Positions 50,972 to 60,746 of a DNA stretch of 64,000 nucleotides are shown one piece after another. Under the pieces are notes generated by a model, which was not told the origin of the DNA, ran no database searches, and saw only the letters and a list, made by a program, of their open reading frames with translations. Location: contig RBKR01000001.1 in assembly GCA_004835665.1 (NCBI GenBank), positions 1,178,001 through 1,242,000 of the forward strand, in the 5' to 3' direction. Positions within the stretch are counted from its first letter, which is position 1. Each line of letters begins with the position of its first letter. The position numbers and the translations under genes were made by a program. Origin of the DNA: Phoma sp. XZ068 (taxonomy: Eukaryota > Ascomycota > Dothideomycetes > Pleosporales > Didymellaceae).

Positions 50972-52641
50972 GGCCCAAAACTTACAACGAATGTGGGCAG
51001 CTTGCAATCCCCATTGACATTATGGAAGTAATGATCACAGCATGCACTATACCCAACTTGGCAAAGCGCAAGGCAGCAAGGCACTAAGTCTCTTGGCTGT
51101 TGTGATGAAGTCAACCTGGTCTGATCTTCTGCGATAGTGTTACCACATGCTCTGCCATATCGACCCTTTGGCTTATTTTCGCTCCCACACCACTCGATCG
51201 GAAAGTCGGTGCAAGACTCACACCGTGATGAGTCTCGACACTTCTTCTGGCTAGGCTGAAACCGTGTGTCGTCCCGATATTCTCTTTCAATGCCTCAGTC
51301 GGTTTAGTAATCTCGTGGTGGCAGACCTGAAGGTCCCATGTCTGTAAACAGTACGTGTAGGACAGTTCTCCAAAGCTCGAGTACTCAAAATGAAGGGCGT
51401 CGTGGGGACGGGTCATCTGTCTGTCAGTGTTCGACGTCGCTGTCTTTGCGCTCTATTTAGCTGGCATTGCAATCTGCCAATTTTTGCAGTGGTTCTTCCC
51501 CTCTCATTCTCCAATCATATTACTGGATATGAGAGGATTCATGTCCAAGGTCATAATGAAACATCTGCCATTCGGGGCGGGCTGGGTGTACAGAATTGTG
51601 TGCCTACGTTTGGTCTTGCCTAGTAATCCAAAGGAGGGTTAGTCTCCAGGACCTTTATCGACTGAGGCCGAGTTTGCAGATCAAAACAGACCTTTGATCC
51701 TTGGGCCTGTGGAACATTTGATGAATGACGTTGGAAGAGCTGCTGTTCGATGGCTGAGGGGAAGCAGACTTTTTACTTGATATTGCCTCGAGCCTGTGGT
51801 ATCAAGATAGTATTTGTGAATATTCCAACGAATCAGAAAAACGATAGATGTTGGTGAATTGGCGCCGATGGTAGGAACCGGTGTCAATATGTCTACGGAT
51901 GCCAAAGATGCATAGACAGTGATCCCAGCCCTGAACGTGTAATGGATCGATAGCTATAACACAGCATTGCTACAAGGGACTGAAGCTCTGGAGTGAGAAT
52001 ACTAATTATCTCGGATTTTCAAAGCTGTAGACGCATGGGCTGTTATAATTTGTTGTCGGAAACAAGGAGTTTAGGCTGAACAATCATCAGCCTGAGGTTG
52101 GTACATTCTTTGCGGCGCTTTGCAAACTCTCAAAAATGTCGTTTCGGTTCCAGTCATCCTCGTACAACACATGTGCAAATGAAGACAAGCGCCGCAACAC
52201 CGGTCAAGTGGGCACGCACCGGTAAGACTAATCAAATATCTCGCAGCTGCAAGTGTAACCAGGGATCCACTTTGCCTCCACAGTCAGCGCCTCAGGATTG
52301 GCTCCACAGCCACTTTTGAAGTCAACATGCTATACCATTCCGAGATTGCGAATTGCTGCAAACGCAAACACAGCCCGCATTTTGAGGATGTAGCTGCAGT
52401 TCACTGCGCCACACCAGCCTCGTCCCACAACGTGCTACATGATAATAACAACCGGCATGCCTAGTCCACATACTTCTTCAAGAACATATTCCTCTTTAAT
52501 TATTATCGCCTTTCTCCGCAGAGAGGACTTTGATTTACCGAACTAGAAATTTACCCAGCATTACTTTCAACCTTGTGTACACCAATAGGCGGTTTGCACG
52601 AACCTACAAGGCATTGTATATATTCTTACGCCTTATATACC
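50972..52641. other. Intergenic region between F-box and HET genes
   Basis: About 1.7 kb. The open frames around 51390-51642 (plus) show hydrophobic character but no start context, splice sites or family marks that I can support. No repeats recognised. Confidence 0.4.
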
Positions 52642-53949
52642 ATGGCTCCAGGACTCCGCCCATACCGCTATAAAGCATTAGACCCCTCAAAACGCCAGAT
52701 TCGCCTCCTAAAAGTACAAAAGGGCCCGAAGCAGCAATCTTCAAGCCCACTTGATCTTTGCATCAAGCTGAGCATCAAGACATTCGAGATAGATCAAGCG
52801 CCTCCGTACGCCGCGCTTTCTTATACTTGGGGTCCAGAGAATCCCATCTACCGTTTGGTCGTGGACGGTCGCTATCTCGAAGTCAGGGAGAATTTATTTT
52901 TATTCTTCAAGGAATTGTCGCAGCAGGCAGCAGCAATAAAATGGTCCAACTGGAAGCAAACGACAAACTACATCTGGATCGATCAAATTTGTATCGACCA
53001 GCCGAATCATCTTGAGAGGAACCATCAAGTACAACTCATGTCGCGCATCTACCGTTACTGCGAAATGGTCATTGTCTGGCTGGGCGACCCGACACCTGAA
53101 CTCCACGAAGCGGCTCGCGACTTGCAAGGCAGACCAGGAATAATGAGCGGAAAATACAGGGCTGCCAGTTTCCAGTCACTCAGTGTCCTATTGCGCAACA
53201 GGTATTTCACGCGTCTATGGATTGTGCAAGAAGTGCTGCTTGCAAGCCACGTCTTTGTCATGTTCCATGGGAACGTGTTAGTGTACTGGCCCGACGTATA
53301 CAAAGTAGCTGCGAAGCACTCTCACCGTTTCAAAAGCGCCGGACTATCGCTGAACCTCTTATCCATGCTCGAGAGTAGTGGCATGGAGCGCTACAAGTCG
53401 CTGAAATGGTGCATTGATCGCTTTAGCGGCCAACAATGCGTCAATCCGCGAGACAAGGTGTACGGGTTCCAAGGCCTGGTTAGGAAACAAGAGCAGCTGA
53501 AAGTCGAGTATCGTAAATCGATTCAGAGTGTTTACCTGGATGTTGTTAGAATGCTACATTCTGCGTATCGAGCGGAGTTCCATCATCGATCCCCAGAACG
53601 GGCCGTCTATTGGTTTCGATCGGTGGCGCATGATTATCGAGACACTTTATTGACGCTTGCTCGGCACATGGGCTTTGATAAGTGGGACTGCGGGTTAGTA
53701 GGGACTCAAGCATTCCTTCAAGAAGTTTTTGGCCAGAGGAAGTTAAGACGTAATCAAGCCTCGGAAGCGGACGCGTATCCTACAAAGAAGAACATAGGGT
53801 TCAAACGTGCTAGGTCAAAGAATGCACAGGTGCGGGCTGGGCGTTGGTGGCATACAGTCAACGATCAACGAGTTTTTTATGATTGTAGACCCTGCTCTGC
53901 GACTTTGTGTGCGCTTGGAAATCACAGTGACACTGGAAGCAGGAAATAG
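52642..53949 (+). CDS. HET-domain (heterokaryon incompatibility) protein
   Basis: A single exon of 435 residues. ATG 52642 is preferred since homology starts close after. The three HET blocks are clear: PPYAALSYTWGPENP, then NYIWIDQICIDQPNHLERNH with VQLMSRIYRYCEMVIVWLGD, and FTRLWIVQEVLLASHVFVMF. After the domain, CVNPRDKVYGFQGLV (the usual RDKVYALLGL-type motif) follows. HET-domain proteins trigger cell death on fusion of incompatible strains and belong to a large, fast-evolving family; which locus it would act with is unknown. The C-terminal 60 residues look less conserved, and the frame may end at a premature stop. No NACHT/WD40 partner domains. Confidence 0.83.
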   Translation: MAPGLRPYRYKALDPSKRQIRLLKVQKGPKQQSSSPLDLCIKLSIKTFEIDQAPPYAALSYTWGPENPIYRLVVDGRYLEVRENLFLFFKELSQQAAAIKWSNWKQTTNYIWIDQICIDQPNHLERNHQVQLMSRIYRYCEMVIVWLGDPTPELHEAARDLQGRPGIMSGKYRAASFQSLSVLLRNRYFTRLWIVQEVLLASHVFVMFHGNVLVYWPDVYKVAAKHSHRFKSAGLSLNLLSMLESSGMERYKSLKWCIDRFSGQQCVNPRDKVYGFQGLVRKQEQLKVEYRKSIQSVYLDVVRMLHSAYRAEFHHRSPERAVYWFRSVAHDYRDTLLTLARHMGFDKWDCGLVGTQAFLQEVFGQRKLRRNQASEADAYPTKKNIGFKRARSKNAQVRAGRWWHTVNDQRVFYDCRPCSATLCALGNHSDTGSRK

Positions 53950-54367
53950 ATTAAGCCATATGACTGTAATAATATTTCTTGGCGCCTTGAAAGTGCGCCA
54001 GTACACGCTCTGTAGCATCCTTTGCATTCTTGCTTGCGTGGCGTCGAGCCCGCATACTCCAGTATAATCGCCTTTATTAGGGATCGATCAAGTACCCAAT
54101 GCAAACATTCACAGTCACCATTCAGAGTTCTGCACATATTCCAACGAATGGATGAATTGTATAATATGTACCAACAGTATTAACAGAGGAAGAAAAGCCA
54201 AGTGTAAACGAATGTATGCGAATACTAAACTCGAAGTCTCCAGAACAAAACAGATCAGAAACCAAACAACAAACCAAAACACCCAAGCAAGATGACCCAA
54301 AACCCCATCTCCAACGCCATGCTAACAATGCGCTCACTCGCTCGAAGAAACAGGAGAAAATGCTATT
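53950..54367. other. Convergent intergenic region, A-rich
   Basis: Between the HET gene and the cysteine-repeat gene; no coding features are supported. An A-rich stretch at 54180-54300 probably belongs to the 3' UTR of the cysteine-repeat gene on the minus strand. Confidence 0.4.
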
Positions 54368-55240
54368 CTAACCGCAGACGGTGGGATCGGAGCTGCAGCC
54401 CTTGAAGCCGGTGGCGCAGACGTACCAGAGAGAGCCGGCAGGGCAAGTAGTGTCCTTAGCCTTGGGAGTGGTGGTGTCTACCGGCTTGGTGTCGGGCTTG
54501 GTGTCGGGCTTAGGATCGCAGACGGTAGTATCAGAGCTGCAACCCTTGAAGCCAGTGGCACAGACGTAGTACTGAGAGCCAGAAGGGCAGGATGTACCTT
54601 CAACCTTGGGAGTGGTGGTGTCTACCGGCTTGGTGTCGGGCTTGGTGTCGGGCTTAGGATCGCAGACGGTAGTATCAGAGCTGCAACCCTTGAAGCCGTT
54701 GGCGCAGACGTAGTAGTTAGAGCCAAGAGGGCAGATGGTAGGATCAGACGGAGGAGTCTTAACCTCGGGAACCTTCTCTGTCGTCTTCGAATCGCAGACA
54801 GTAGTATCAGAGCTGCATCCCTTGAAGCCATTGGCGCAGACATAGTAGTTTGAACCCTCAGGGCAAACGGTAGGATCAGCCTTGGGGGTAGGATCAGCCT
54901 TGGGAGTAGTATCAACCGGAGGCTCCTCAGTCTTCTCCTCGCCCTTCAACTCGCAAATCCTTGGGTTGGTAGTGCACCCGATGAACCCATTAGCGCAGTT
55001 GTAAAACGAGCCCAGGCCCGCGGCGCCAGAGCAATCGTTGTAGAAGCGCTTCGGGCCGTTGCAGATCTCGGAGCCCTTCTCGTAGGCGACGCAGCCGAGG
55101 AAGCCACTGGAGCATTTGACGTCGGGAGTCAGGTGGGACATATCCGGGCAGAACTTGGTGGAGCGGGAGGAAAGGGTTGGGACGGCGGCGCCGAGCGAGA
55201 TGAGCGTGGAAGCGACGGAGATGGAAGTGATGAAATGCAT
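54368..55240 (-). CDS. Secreted protein of six four-cysteine modules
   Basis: A single exon of 290 residues with a signal peptide (MHFITSISVASTLISLGAAV). The mature protein has six modules, each with four cysteines. The four C-terminal ones follow C-x8-C-x6-C-x6-C strictly, for example CPEGSNYYVCANGFKGC then SSDTTVC. The two N-terminal ones are variants (KCSSGFLGC and NCANGFIGCTTNPRIC) with longer first loops. Linkers are charged and repetitive (DPKPDTKPDTKPVDTTTPK, TPKADPTPKADPT). Even cysteine numbers per module suggest two disulfides each. No known domain name could be attached; a cell-wall or effector-like extracellular role is inferred from secretion, cysteines and repeats. Confidence 0.75.
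   Translation of the reverse strand: MHFITSISVASTLISLGAAVPTLSSRSTKFCPDMSHLTPDVKCSSGFLGCVAYEKGSEICNGPKRFYNDCSGAAGLGSFYNCANGFIGCTTNPRICELKGEEKTEEPPVDTTPKADPTPKADPTVCPEGSNYYVCANGFKGCSSDTTVCDSKTTEKVPEVKTPPSDPTICPLGSNYYVCANGFKGCSSDTTVCDPKPDTKPDTKPVDTTTPKVEGTSCPSGSQYYVCATGFKGCSSDTTVCDPKPDTKPDTKPVDTTTPKAKDTTCPAGSLWYVCATGFKGCSSDPTVCG
54461..54748. repeat. 144-bp tandem duplication within the cysteine-repeat gene
   Basis: The DNA around 54461-54604 and 54605-54748 is nearly identical for its first 90 bp and encodes two successive linker-plus-module units (48 residues each), showing module duplication at the nucleotide level. Confidence 0.75.
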
Positions 55241-56149
55241 GATGAAGAGTGATTGGTAGGAAAGTTTGGTGTGTTGAAGATTAAAGCTAAGATGTAGTGA
55301 AGGAGTTGGATGAGATGTTGATGAAAGTGAGTGTCCTATGAGATGTAAGGAAATAAGGAAATAAGAAAAGACCTAGGAAAGAGACGATAGGAAATGTGAA
55401 TGTTGATTGATTGTTGTTGTGATGATGAATTTACTTGACCGTCGTGATGCCAGAACTATATACTCAAGCATCGTAGGCTATGTCGCTACCTCACCCAGTA
55501 TTTTCGGACGCCCAGACTTTGGCTTCAAGCCACACCCAGACGGGGCGCCATATATCCGCTCACTGTGCCACAGAGCGCTGGAGGGAGGTAATGGCGGTGT
55601 CCGCTAGAAGTCTTGGAAGCTGAGCTGAGTAGCGTCGTAGCCGAAAGTCATCGCTCTTCATTGGTCAATGGAGGTTGGTCGACTAAGAGTGAAGACTAAA
55701 ACGCACAGCTTCGGCTAGTCATAGCGAAAATAGCTTTACAGCGATTGGTATGTGGGCGGAGTTGATCTTGGCAAAACCTCACGAGTGACTTTCTGGTTAG
55801 TAGAGCTGAGAGCAACAGAACAGACTAGGTTACATCAGCAGAGGTGGTTGTAATGTGGACGTGAGATGCCAAGAACCAGCTAGCCCAAGGCTGACGGAAT
55901 GCCTGATTGGGCAACTAACCCACAGAGCATCACCTCCACTGCAAGCAACAATTCAATGCCTGTGGAAGGTGCATCACGTGCCACTGGTTGGAAACAACAG
56001 CAAGATCAGCTGCAAGATCGAAGAGCAAAAGCTGGACTGGTGGCTGAGACACAATGGCAGCTTCTTGAGGATTACGGTCATTAATATGAATTGGGTTTTG
56101 TTCTAGCACCGCTGCTGTGAGCAGTGAGATCATGTGGACATGATCGGTC
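55241..56149. other. Intergenic region upstream of the cysteine-repeat gene
   Basis: About 0.9 kb between the start of the cysteine-repeat gene and the 3' end of the sulfhydrylase gene, both on the minus strand. No coding sequence is supported. The part next to 55241 has GT/GA-rich tracts compatible with a leader. Confidence 0.4.
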
Positions 56150-57734
56150 TCATATAGAGCCCGAGATCGAAACTGGAACCTCCGTATCACCGCTCTTCTG
56201 AGCATTGGCAGGCTCGCCCTTCTGATCAGGCTTGGTGGCTGACTTCTTGAACGACTGCTCAAAATCCGCAATGATGTCGTCAATGTGCTCCGTGCCGACA
56301 GAAATACGGATGAGGTCCTAGAAACATTTGTCAGTATTGCTGTGCAGACAAACCTACGTCTGTAACGTACCTCAGTGACACCAGAAGCCTCCTTCTCCGC
56401 ATCATTCAATTGCTCGTGCGTTGTGGTCCATGGGTGAATAGCAAGTGTCTTCGAATCACCAACGTTGGCCAAGTTCGAGATCAACTTGAAGTTGTCTACG
56501 ACTTGACTTCCTGCCGCACCACCTCCCTTCACACCAAAAGAGAGTACACCTCCAAATCCGCGCTTGAGGTACTTCTTCGCAAGCTCATGCGACGGGTGGT
56601 TCTCAAGACCCGGGTAAGATACCCAGCTTACGTTCTCGTTGCTTTGCAGCCACTTGGCAAGCTTGAGCGCGTTGTACGCGTGACGCTCGGCACGCAGGCT
56701 GAGTGTCTCGATACCAAGAAGCAGTTGCTGAGCGGCGAAGGGGTTCAGCGCCGCGCCCAAGTCACGCAGGATCTCGACTCGGGCACGGATGATGAATGCG
56801 ATTGGGCCAAAGGTATCCACGAATTTCAAGCCATGGTATCCTTCTGAGGGGTCGTTGAATTGGGGGAAGCGCTTTGCGTGCTTGCCCCAATCAAACTTGC
56901 CGCTGTCGACGATGACACCGCCAATTGTTGTGCCGTGGCCTCCGATCCACTTGGTTGCTGAGTGAACAACAATGTCTGCACCGTGGTCGATAGGACGGAT
57001 AAAGTATCCTCCAGCACCAAATGTGTTGTCTACGATGACTGGGACGCCAGCTTCATGTGCAATTGCGGCGATCTTCTCGAAATCTGGTACATTGTACTTG
57101 GGGTTGCCAATGGATTCGAGATAGATGGCTTTGGTCTTATCGTCGATCGCGGCCTTGAAGTCCTCTGGTTTGTCGCCATTGACAAACTTTGTCTGAATGC
57201 CTAGCCTTGGGAAAAAGACCTTCAGCTGGTTGTATGTGCCTCCGTAGAGATTTGTGGTTGCAATAATGTTGTCTCCGGCGTGCGCAAGGGCATTGATAGC
57301 GATGAATTGGGCGGACTGGCCTGATGAAGCCGCTAGGGCTGCAACACCGCCTTCGAGCGCGGCCATGCGGGCTTCAAAGACACCTAAACCAGCTTAATAA
57401 TTTTGACACGGCCCTAATTGCTTATCATGCTTACCAACGGTTGGGTTTCCGATACGGCTGTAGATATTGCCAAACTCCTTCAGGCCAAACAGCCTCGCGG
57501 CGTGAGCGGAGTCATTGAAGGTGTAGGACTATCTACGTCAGCTCTTTTGATAGGCTATATTCAGTGAAGAACGACATACCGTGGTTGCGTAGATTGGCAC
57601 AGCACGCGAATTAGTCGCTGGGTCTGGGCTCTGCCCTAGAAGTCAATGTTAGCAGTGGGGTAACTAGAGAGCTGTGACAGCTTACCGGCGTGCAATTGCA
57701 GCGTCTCGAAGTTCTTGGAAAGTTCCTCGGCCAT
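56150..57734 (-). CDS. MET17: O-acetylhomoserine sulfhydrylase (PLP enzyme of Met/Cys synthesis)
   Basis: Five exons (57734-57686, 57635-57580, 57528-57435, 57383-56371, 56317-56150) give 459 residues; all phases agree. The start reads MAEELSKNFETLQLHAGQSP, then AVPIYATTSYTFNDSAHAAR and NIYSRIGNPTVGVFEARMAA, the classic Cys/Met-metabolism PLP family N-terminus. The PLP lysine is in VHSATKWIGGHGTTIGG, and ASSGQSAQFIAINAL marks the phosphate-binding region. The C-terminus (DLIRISVGTEHIDDIIADFE) is typical, but it is followed by an extra Lys/Glu-rich tail of about 35 residues. The enzyme makes homocysteine from O-acetylhomoserine and sulfide. Three small exons cluster at the 5' end. Confidence 0.9.
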
Positions 57735-58931
57735 TGTGGTGAATCTATCAAGCTTGAAGGATGTGTGAGGGGGATATTGGTTTCCCTATTAATCTTGGGT
57801 CTGGTGGAACAGCTACAATGAAGAGGGTCCTGCTGTGTTGAAAAGGAGTCTTGGGCAGAATCGCACAAAAGAAGCCATCAGTCACGTCATATAAATAGTC
57901 CCACGGGTTTGGGGCTCGCTTGACCTGAGTGTGCTCCTTCGTGGGGTCCACTGCGATCGTACAGCTCCTTACTCCCGCTCCGGGCGTCGGCCACAGGGAG
58001 CCCAGGCGCCCATCACGGTGTTTTATTCTGCAAATCGATAATTCTAACCCAATTGCTACGGTCTTAGCAAAGAGCTGCCTGTCAAGCTTGCCGGTTAGAG
58101 GTATGATTGGAGCTGAAGCTTGATGTACCGAATTGCGTGATCTTTGGAGGGGCAGCTTACCCCGCGCCCATGTAAACAAAGGGACTAGGATGATGACCAG
58201 GGTCCACGGTTCATGCCGGCTCGCCTTTGATGGGGTGTGCCGCATGCGTCAGTTCTTGTCTTAACAAAAGAGGTATCGATGCCGGTGGAAGGTCGACTAA
58301 AGGCAATTTGTGGATTCGTAGTGAACACATGTCGATGGGTTTAACATTAAACATAACTCCATTGCATTCAGCGCGTCTACTGCTGATATGACTATATGCG
58401 TACCCGGCATGCCAACGTGCAACGTCGGCCAAATGGGATAATACCCATGCCGCTGAGACAAGGCCATCTACAGTATCTCAATTTGACCCAGCAAGTGTTG
58501 CAGACAGCCGCCGTTTTTTTTTAGCAGGAGCCCACCAACACGTATTGAAGACACATGATAAGAATGCAGGTGCAGCGCCATAGGGGGTGAGCGCGTACAC
58601 TGGGCTTCGTTTTCCGTTACCAACAAATGAAGACGGGGAAAAGCAATGCATTAGGAAAAGTGCGGCTAGTGTGCCTTTGCAAGGAAAGTGCGTACGTGAG
58701 ACAACATGATGCAGACATGAATCGCCCGCAATGACATGAGCTCGACAATCATCCAAGAAACAGTAACAACAAGATATAGAAAAGGAGATGTCGCGAGATC
58801 GCACGAATGTTGTTCTCGGGTATATTGATGTTGAAGGAAACAAGAGTCGAGAGGCGCCAACCATTGATACTCCAAAGTGTAATCGCAAATAATAGATCGA
58901 AGAACAGGGAAGTCAGACCAGAGCAATGGGT
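57735..58931. other. Intergenic region between sulfhydrylase promoter and veA 3' end
   Basis: About 1.2 kb containing the sulfhydrylase promoter at the left and the veA 3' UTR at the right. The open frame at 57748-58245 (minus) has no features. A run of nine T lies near 58514. Confidence 0.4.
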
Positions 58932-60746
58932 CTAGACGTTCACCTCTGGAACGTGACGCTGGCGTTGCGTGCCGTCTGCACGCCGGTAGCTCATGGCAGC
59001 TCGGTCCATCGGCTCTTCCATGTCAGGCTCATCGTACGTGTAGCCCGGTCCGGAGAGCACAGGCCGTGCACCCTGCGTCAAGCGCCCGGTGACGTGAGTC
59101 TGGTCAAATGTGTTCGAGAAAGATCGCTTCTGACCGGTTGTACTTGTTGTCATTGGTGGAAGGTTCGAGGCAGGGTAGTTATGCATAGCGTAGTTGGAGT
59201 TGGAGGCGTCAGAGTTGGCAGACATGGTACCAGAAGACATGGCGTTCATTGGCGAGCTGTACGATGGCGACACAGGTTCCAGCTTGTCTGCACCGATCGG
59301 CGGTTGTAGCGTCTTCAGTGTAGGTAGCGCGTTACTGCTATGCGGGTGCATACTGCTAGGTCCAGAGATCGAAGCAGCGCGGGCAAGTGCTTGCATTGGC
59401 TGTATAGGCTGACTCATGGACTGGGAACGTTGTTGGTATTGGTCTACTGGACTGTAAGGTGACATCAGTTGCGGTTGGCTCGAGGGCGCGTATTGTTGAG
59501 TCGGCTGAGGAATGGACGGTCTGCGGTAGTCGATTGGTTGGTGATGGGCGGGCGGTTGTTCCTGGCGGGATTCATAGTGGGACTGCTGCGACTGCTGGTG
59601 GCCTGGGTATCCGTACGATTGGTTCATGGGCATGGTGGTGTGAGCCTGGTAGCCGTTGTATGCAGGCTGAGGCTGGTGCTGGGGCTGTTGTGGGGGTGGT
59701 TGTGAGTATGAGGGTTGAGGCGGTTGCATCATATGGCTTGCCGGCGGGGGAGCATACTGCGGTTGCTGTTGGTACTGAGGCTGGTATTGAGGCTGGCTCG
59801 GCATATGAGAGTAGCCGGCATTCTGTGGAGGAGGCATCTGCTGGTAGTTGGCACTCGGCTGCTGGTAGGCTTGTGGCATGTCGTCCATGCTTGGGCGGCG
59901 AGGAGGGGCCAGCGAAGCGTTACTGGCGTCTGACACGGATCGAGGGCGTTCGTCCATAGGGGGGCCAGGCGCTGGCATGCCGGGTTGGCCACCGTACGAT
60001 TCTGGCGTTGGGGTGCGTCGTGCTCGTTGTCCATACTCGTTCTCCTCGTCGTATCCATCCCACTCCTTGGAGCTCTTGTTCTCGCGGCGCCTCATCCTGA
60101 CATCGCGTCTTATGCGAACACGGCAACCCTGTTCGGCGACCATGCGGCTGAGGGCAGTGCTTTCTGACAGACCAGGGAACTTCTTGGCGGAGAAGACAGT
60201 GAACGGGGCCGACTTGACCTCGCAGCGGTTGGTGACGAAGCGGTTACCGTCGTGAATCACGTTCGGGTCATCTGGGTCCAGATCCTTGACCTCGCTCAGG
60301 TTCTCGAGCAGGGCAAAGCTGAGGCGGTACTTGCCCTCGTGGCGCACGGAGAGATCGGGGAAGATGAAGTAGCCAGCAGGCGTTGGGCGATCGAGATAGG
60401 CCATGCCAGCGACCGGAGTGCCGGTGAGGACTGGGGTGCCGGAGATGGAGGGTGCTGCGCGGCCTGCAGCGAGGGGACGGGCATTCTCGAGACTGGCGTG
60501 CAGGAAGAAGTTGGCGTTGTAGGCAAAGGTGACATCCTGGTCGTTCTCGAAGATGCGCAGCTCGACAATCGGCGGAGGATCCACAGGGCGACGGTCAGCG
60601 CTCGACTTGGCACCGCTGCCACAGGCACGGGCGCGCTCAGGCTGCTGGATCACCTGCATGTCATAGCGAATGCGACGGCCATCCTTGGTGGTGCGGTGAG
60701 ATGTGTTCTTCGTCTCGTTGGAGACTGGGATTACTGATAGAGACAT
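58932..60746 (-). CDS. veA: Velvet-family regulator VeA
   Basis: A single exon of 604 residues from ATG 60746. The velvet domain is unmistakable: RYDMQVIQQPERARACGSGA, DRRPVDPPPIVELRIFENDQ, YFIFPDLSVRHEGKYRLSFA, and FTVFSAKKFPGLSESTALSR with the basic patch VRIRRDVRMRRREN. The N-terminal NLS-like KDGRRIRYD is present. The C-terminal 380 residues are Gln/Pro/Ser-rich and disordered, with long polyglutamine-proline tracts, and end with a conserved-looking KRSFSNTFDQTHV and a MSYRRADGTQ segment. VeA forms the VelB-VeA-LaeA complex that couples light, development and secondary metabolism. VelB and VosA are excluded by the protein's length and its velvet domain layout. The gene has no introns in this model and a long gene-free upstream stretch. 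Confidence 0.92.
   Translation of the reverse strand: MSLSVIPVSNETKNTSHRTTKDGRRIRYDMQVIQQPERARACGSGAKSSADRRPVDPPPIVELRIFENDQDVTFAYNANFFLHASLENARPLAAGRAAPSISGTPVLTGTPVAGMAYLDRPTPAGYFIFPDLSVRHEGKYRLSFALLENLSEVKDLDPDDPNVIHDGNRFVTNRCEVKSAPFTVFSAKKFPGLSESTALSRMVAEQGCRVRIRRDVRMRRRENKSSKEWDGYDEENEYGQRARRTPTPESYGGQPGMPAPGPPMDERPRSVSDASNASLAPPRRPSMDDMPQAYQQPSANYQQMPPPQNAGYSHMPSQPQYQPQYQQQPQYAPPPASHMMQPPQPSYSQPPPQQPQHQPQPAYNGYQAHTTMPMNQSYGYPGHQQSQQSHYESRQEQPPAHHQPIDYRRPSIPQPTQQYAPSSQPQLMSPYSPVDQYQQRSQSMSQPIQPMQALARAASISGPSSMHPHSSNALPTLKTLQPPIGADKLEPVSPSYSSPMNAMSSGTMSANSDASNSNYAMHNYPASNLPPMTTSTTGQKRSFSNTFDQTHVTGRLTQGARPVLSGPGYTYDEPDMEEPMDRAAMSYRRADGTQRQRHVPEVNV

Noticed and set aside
51390..51642. Overlapping hydrophobic plus-strand frames
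   Set aside because: They could encode a small membrane protein, but there is no supported start, no splice structure and no recognisable motif.
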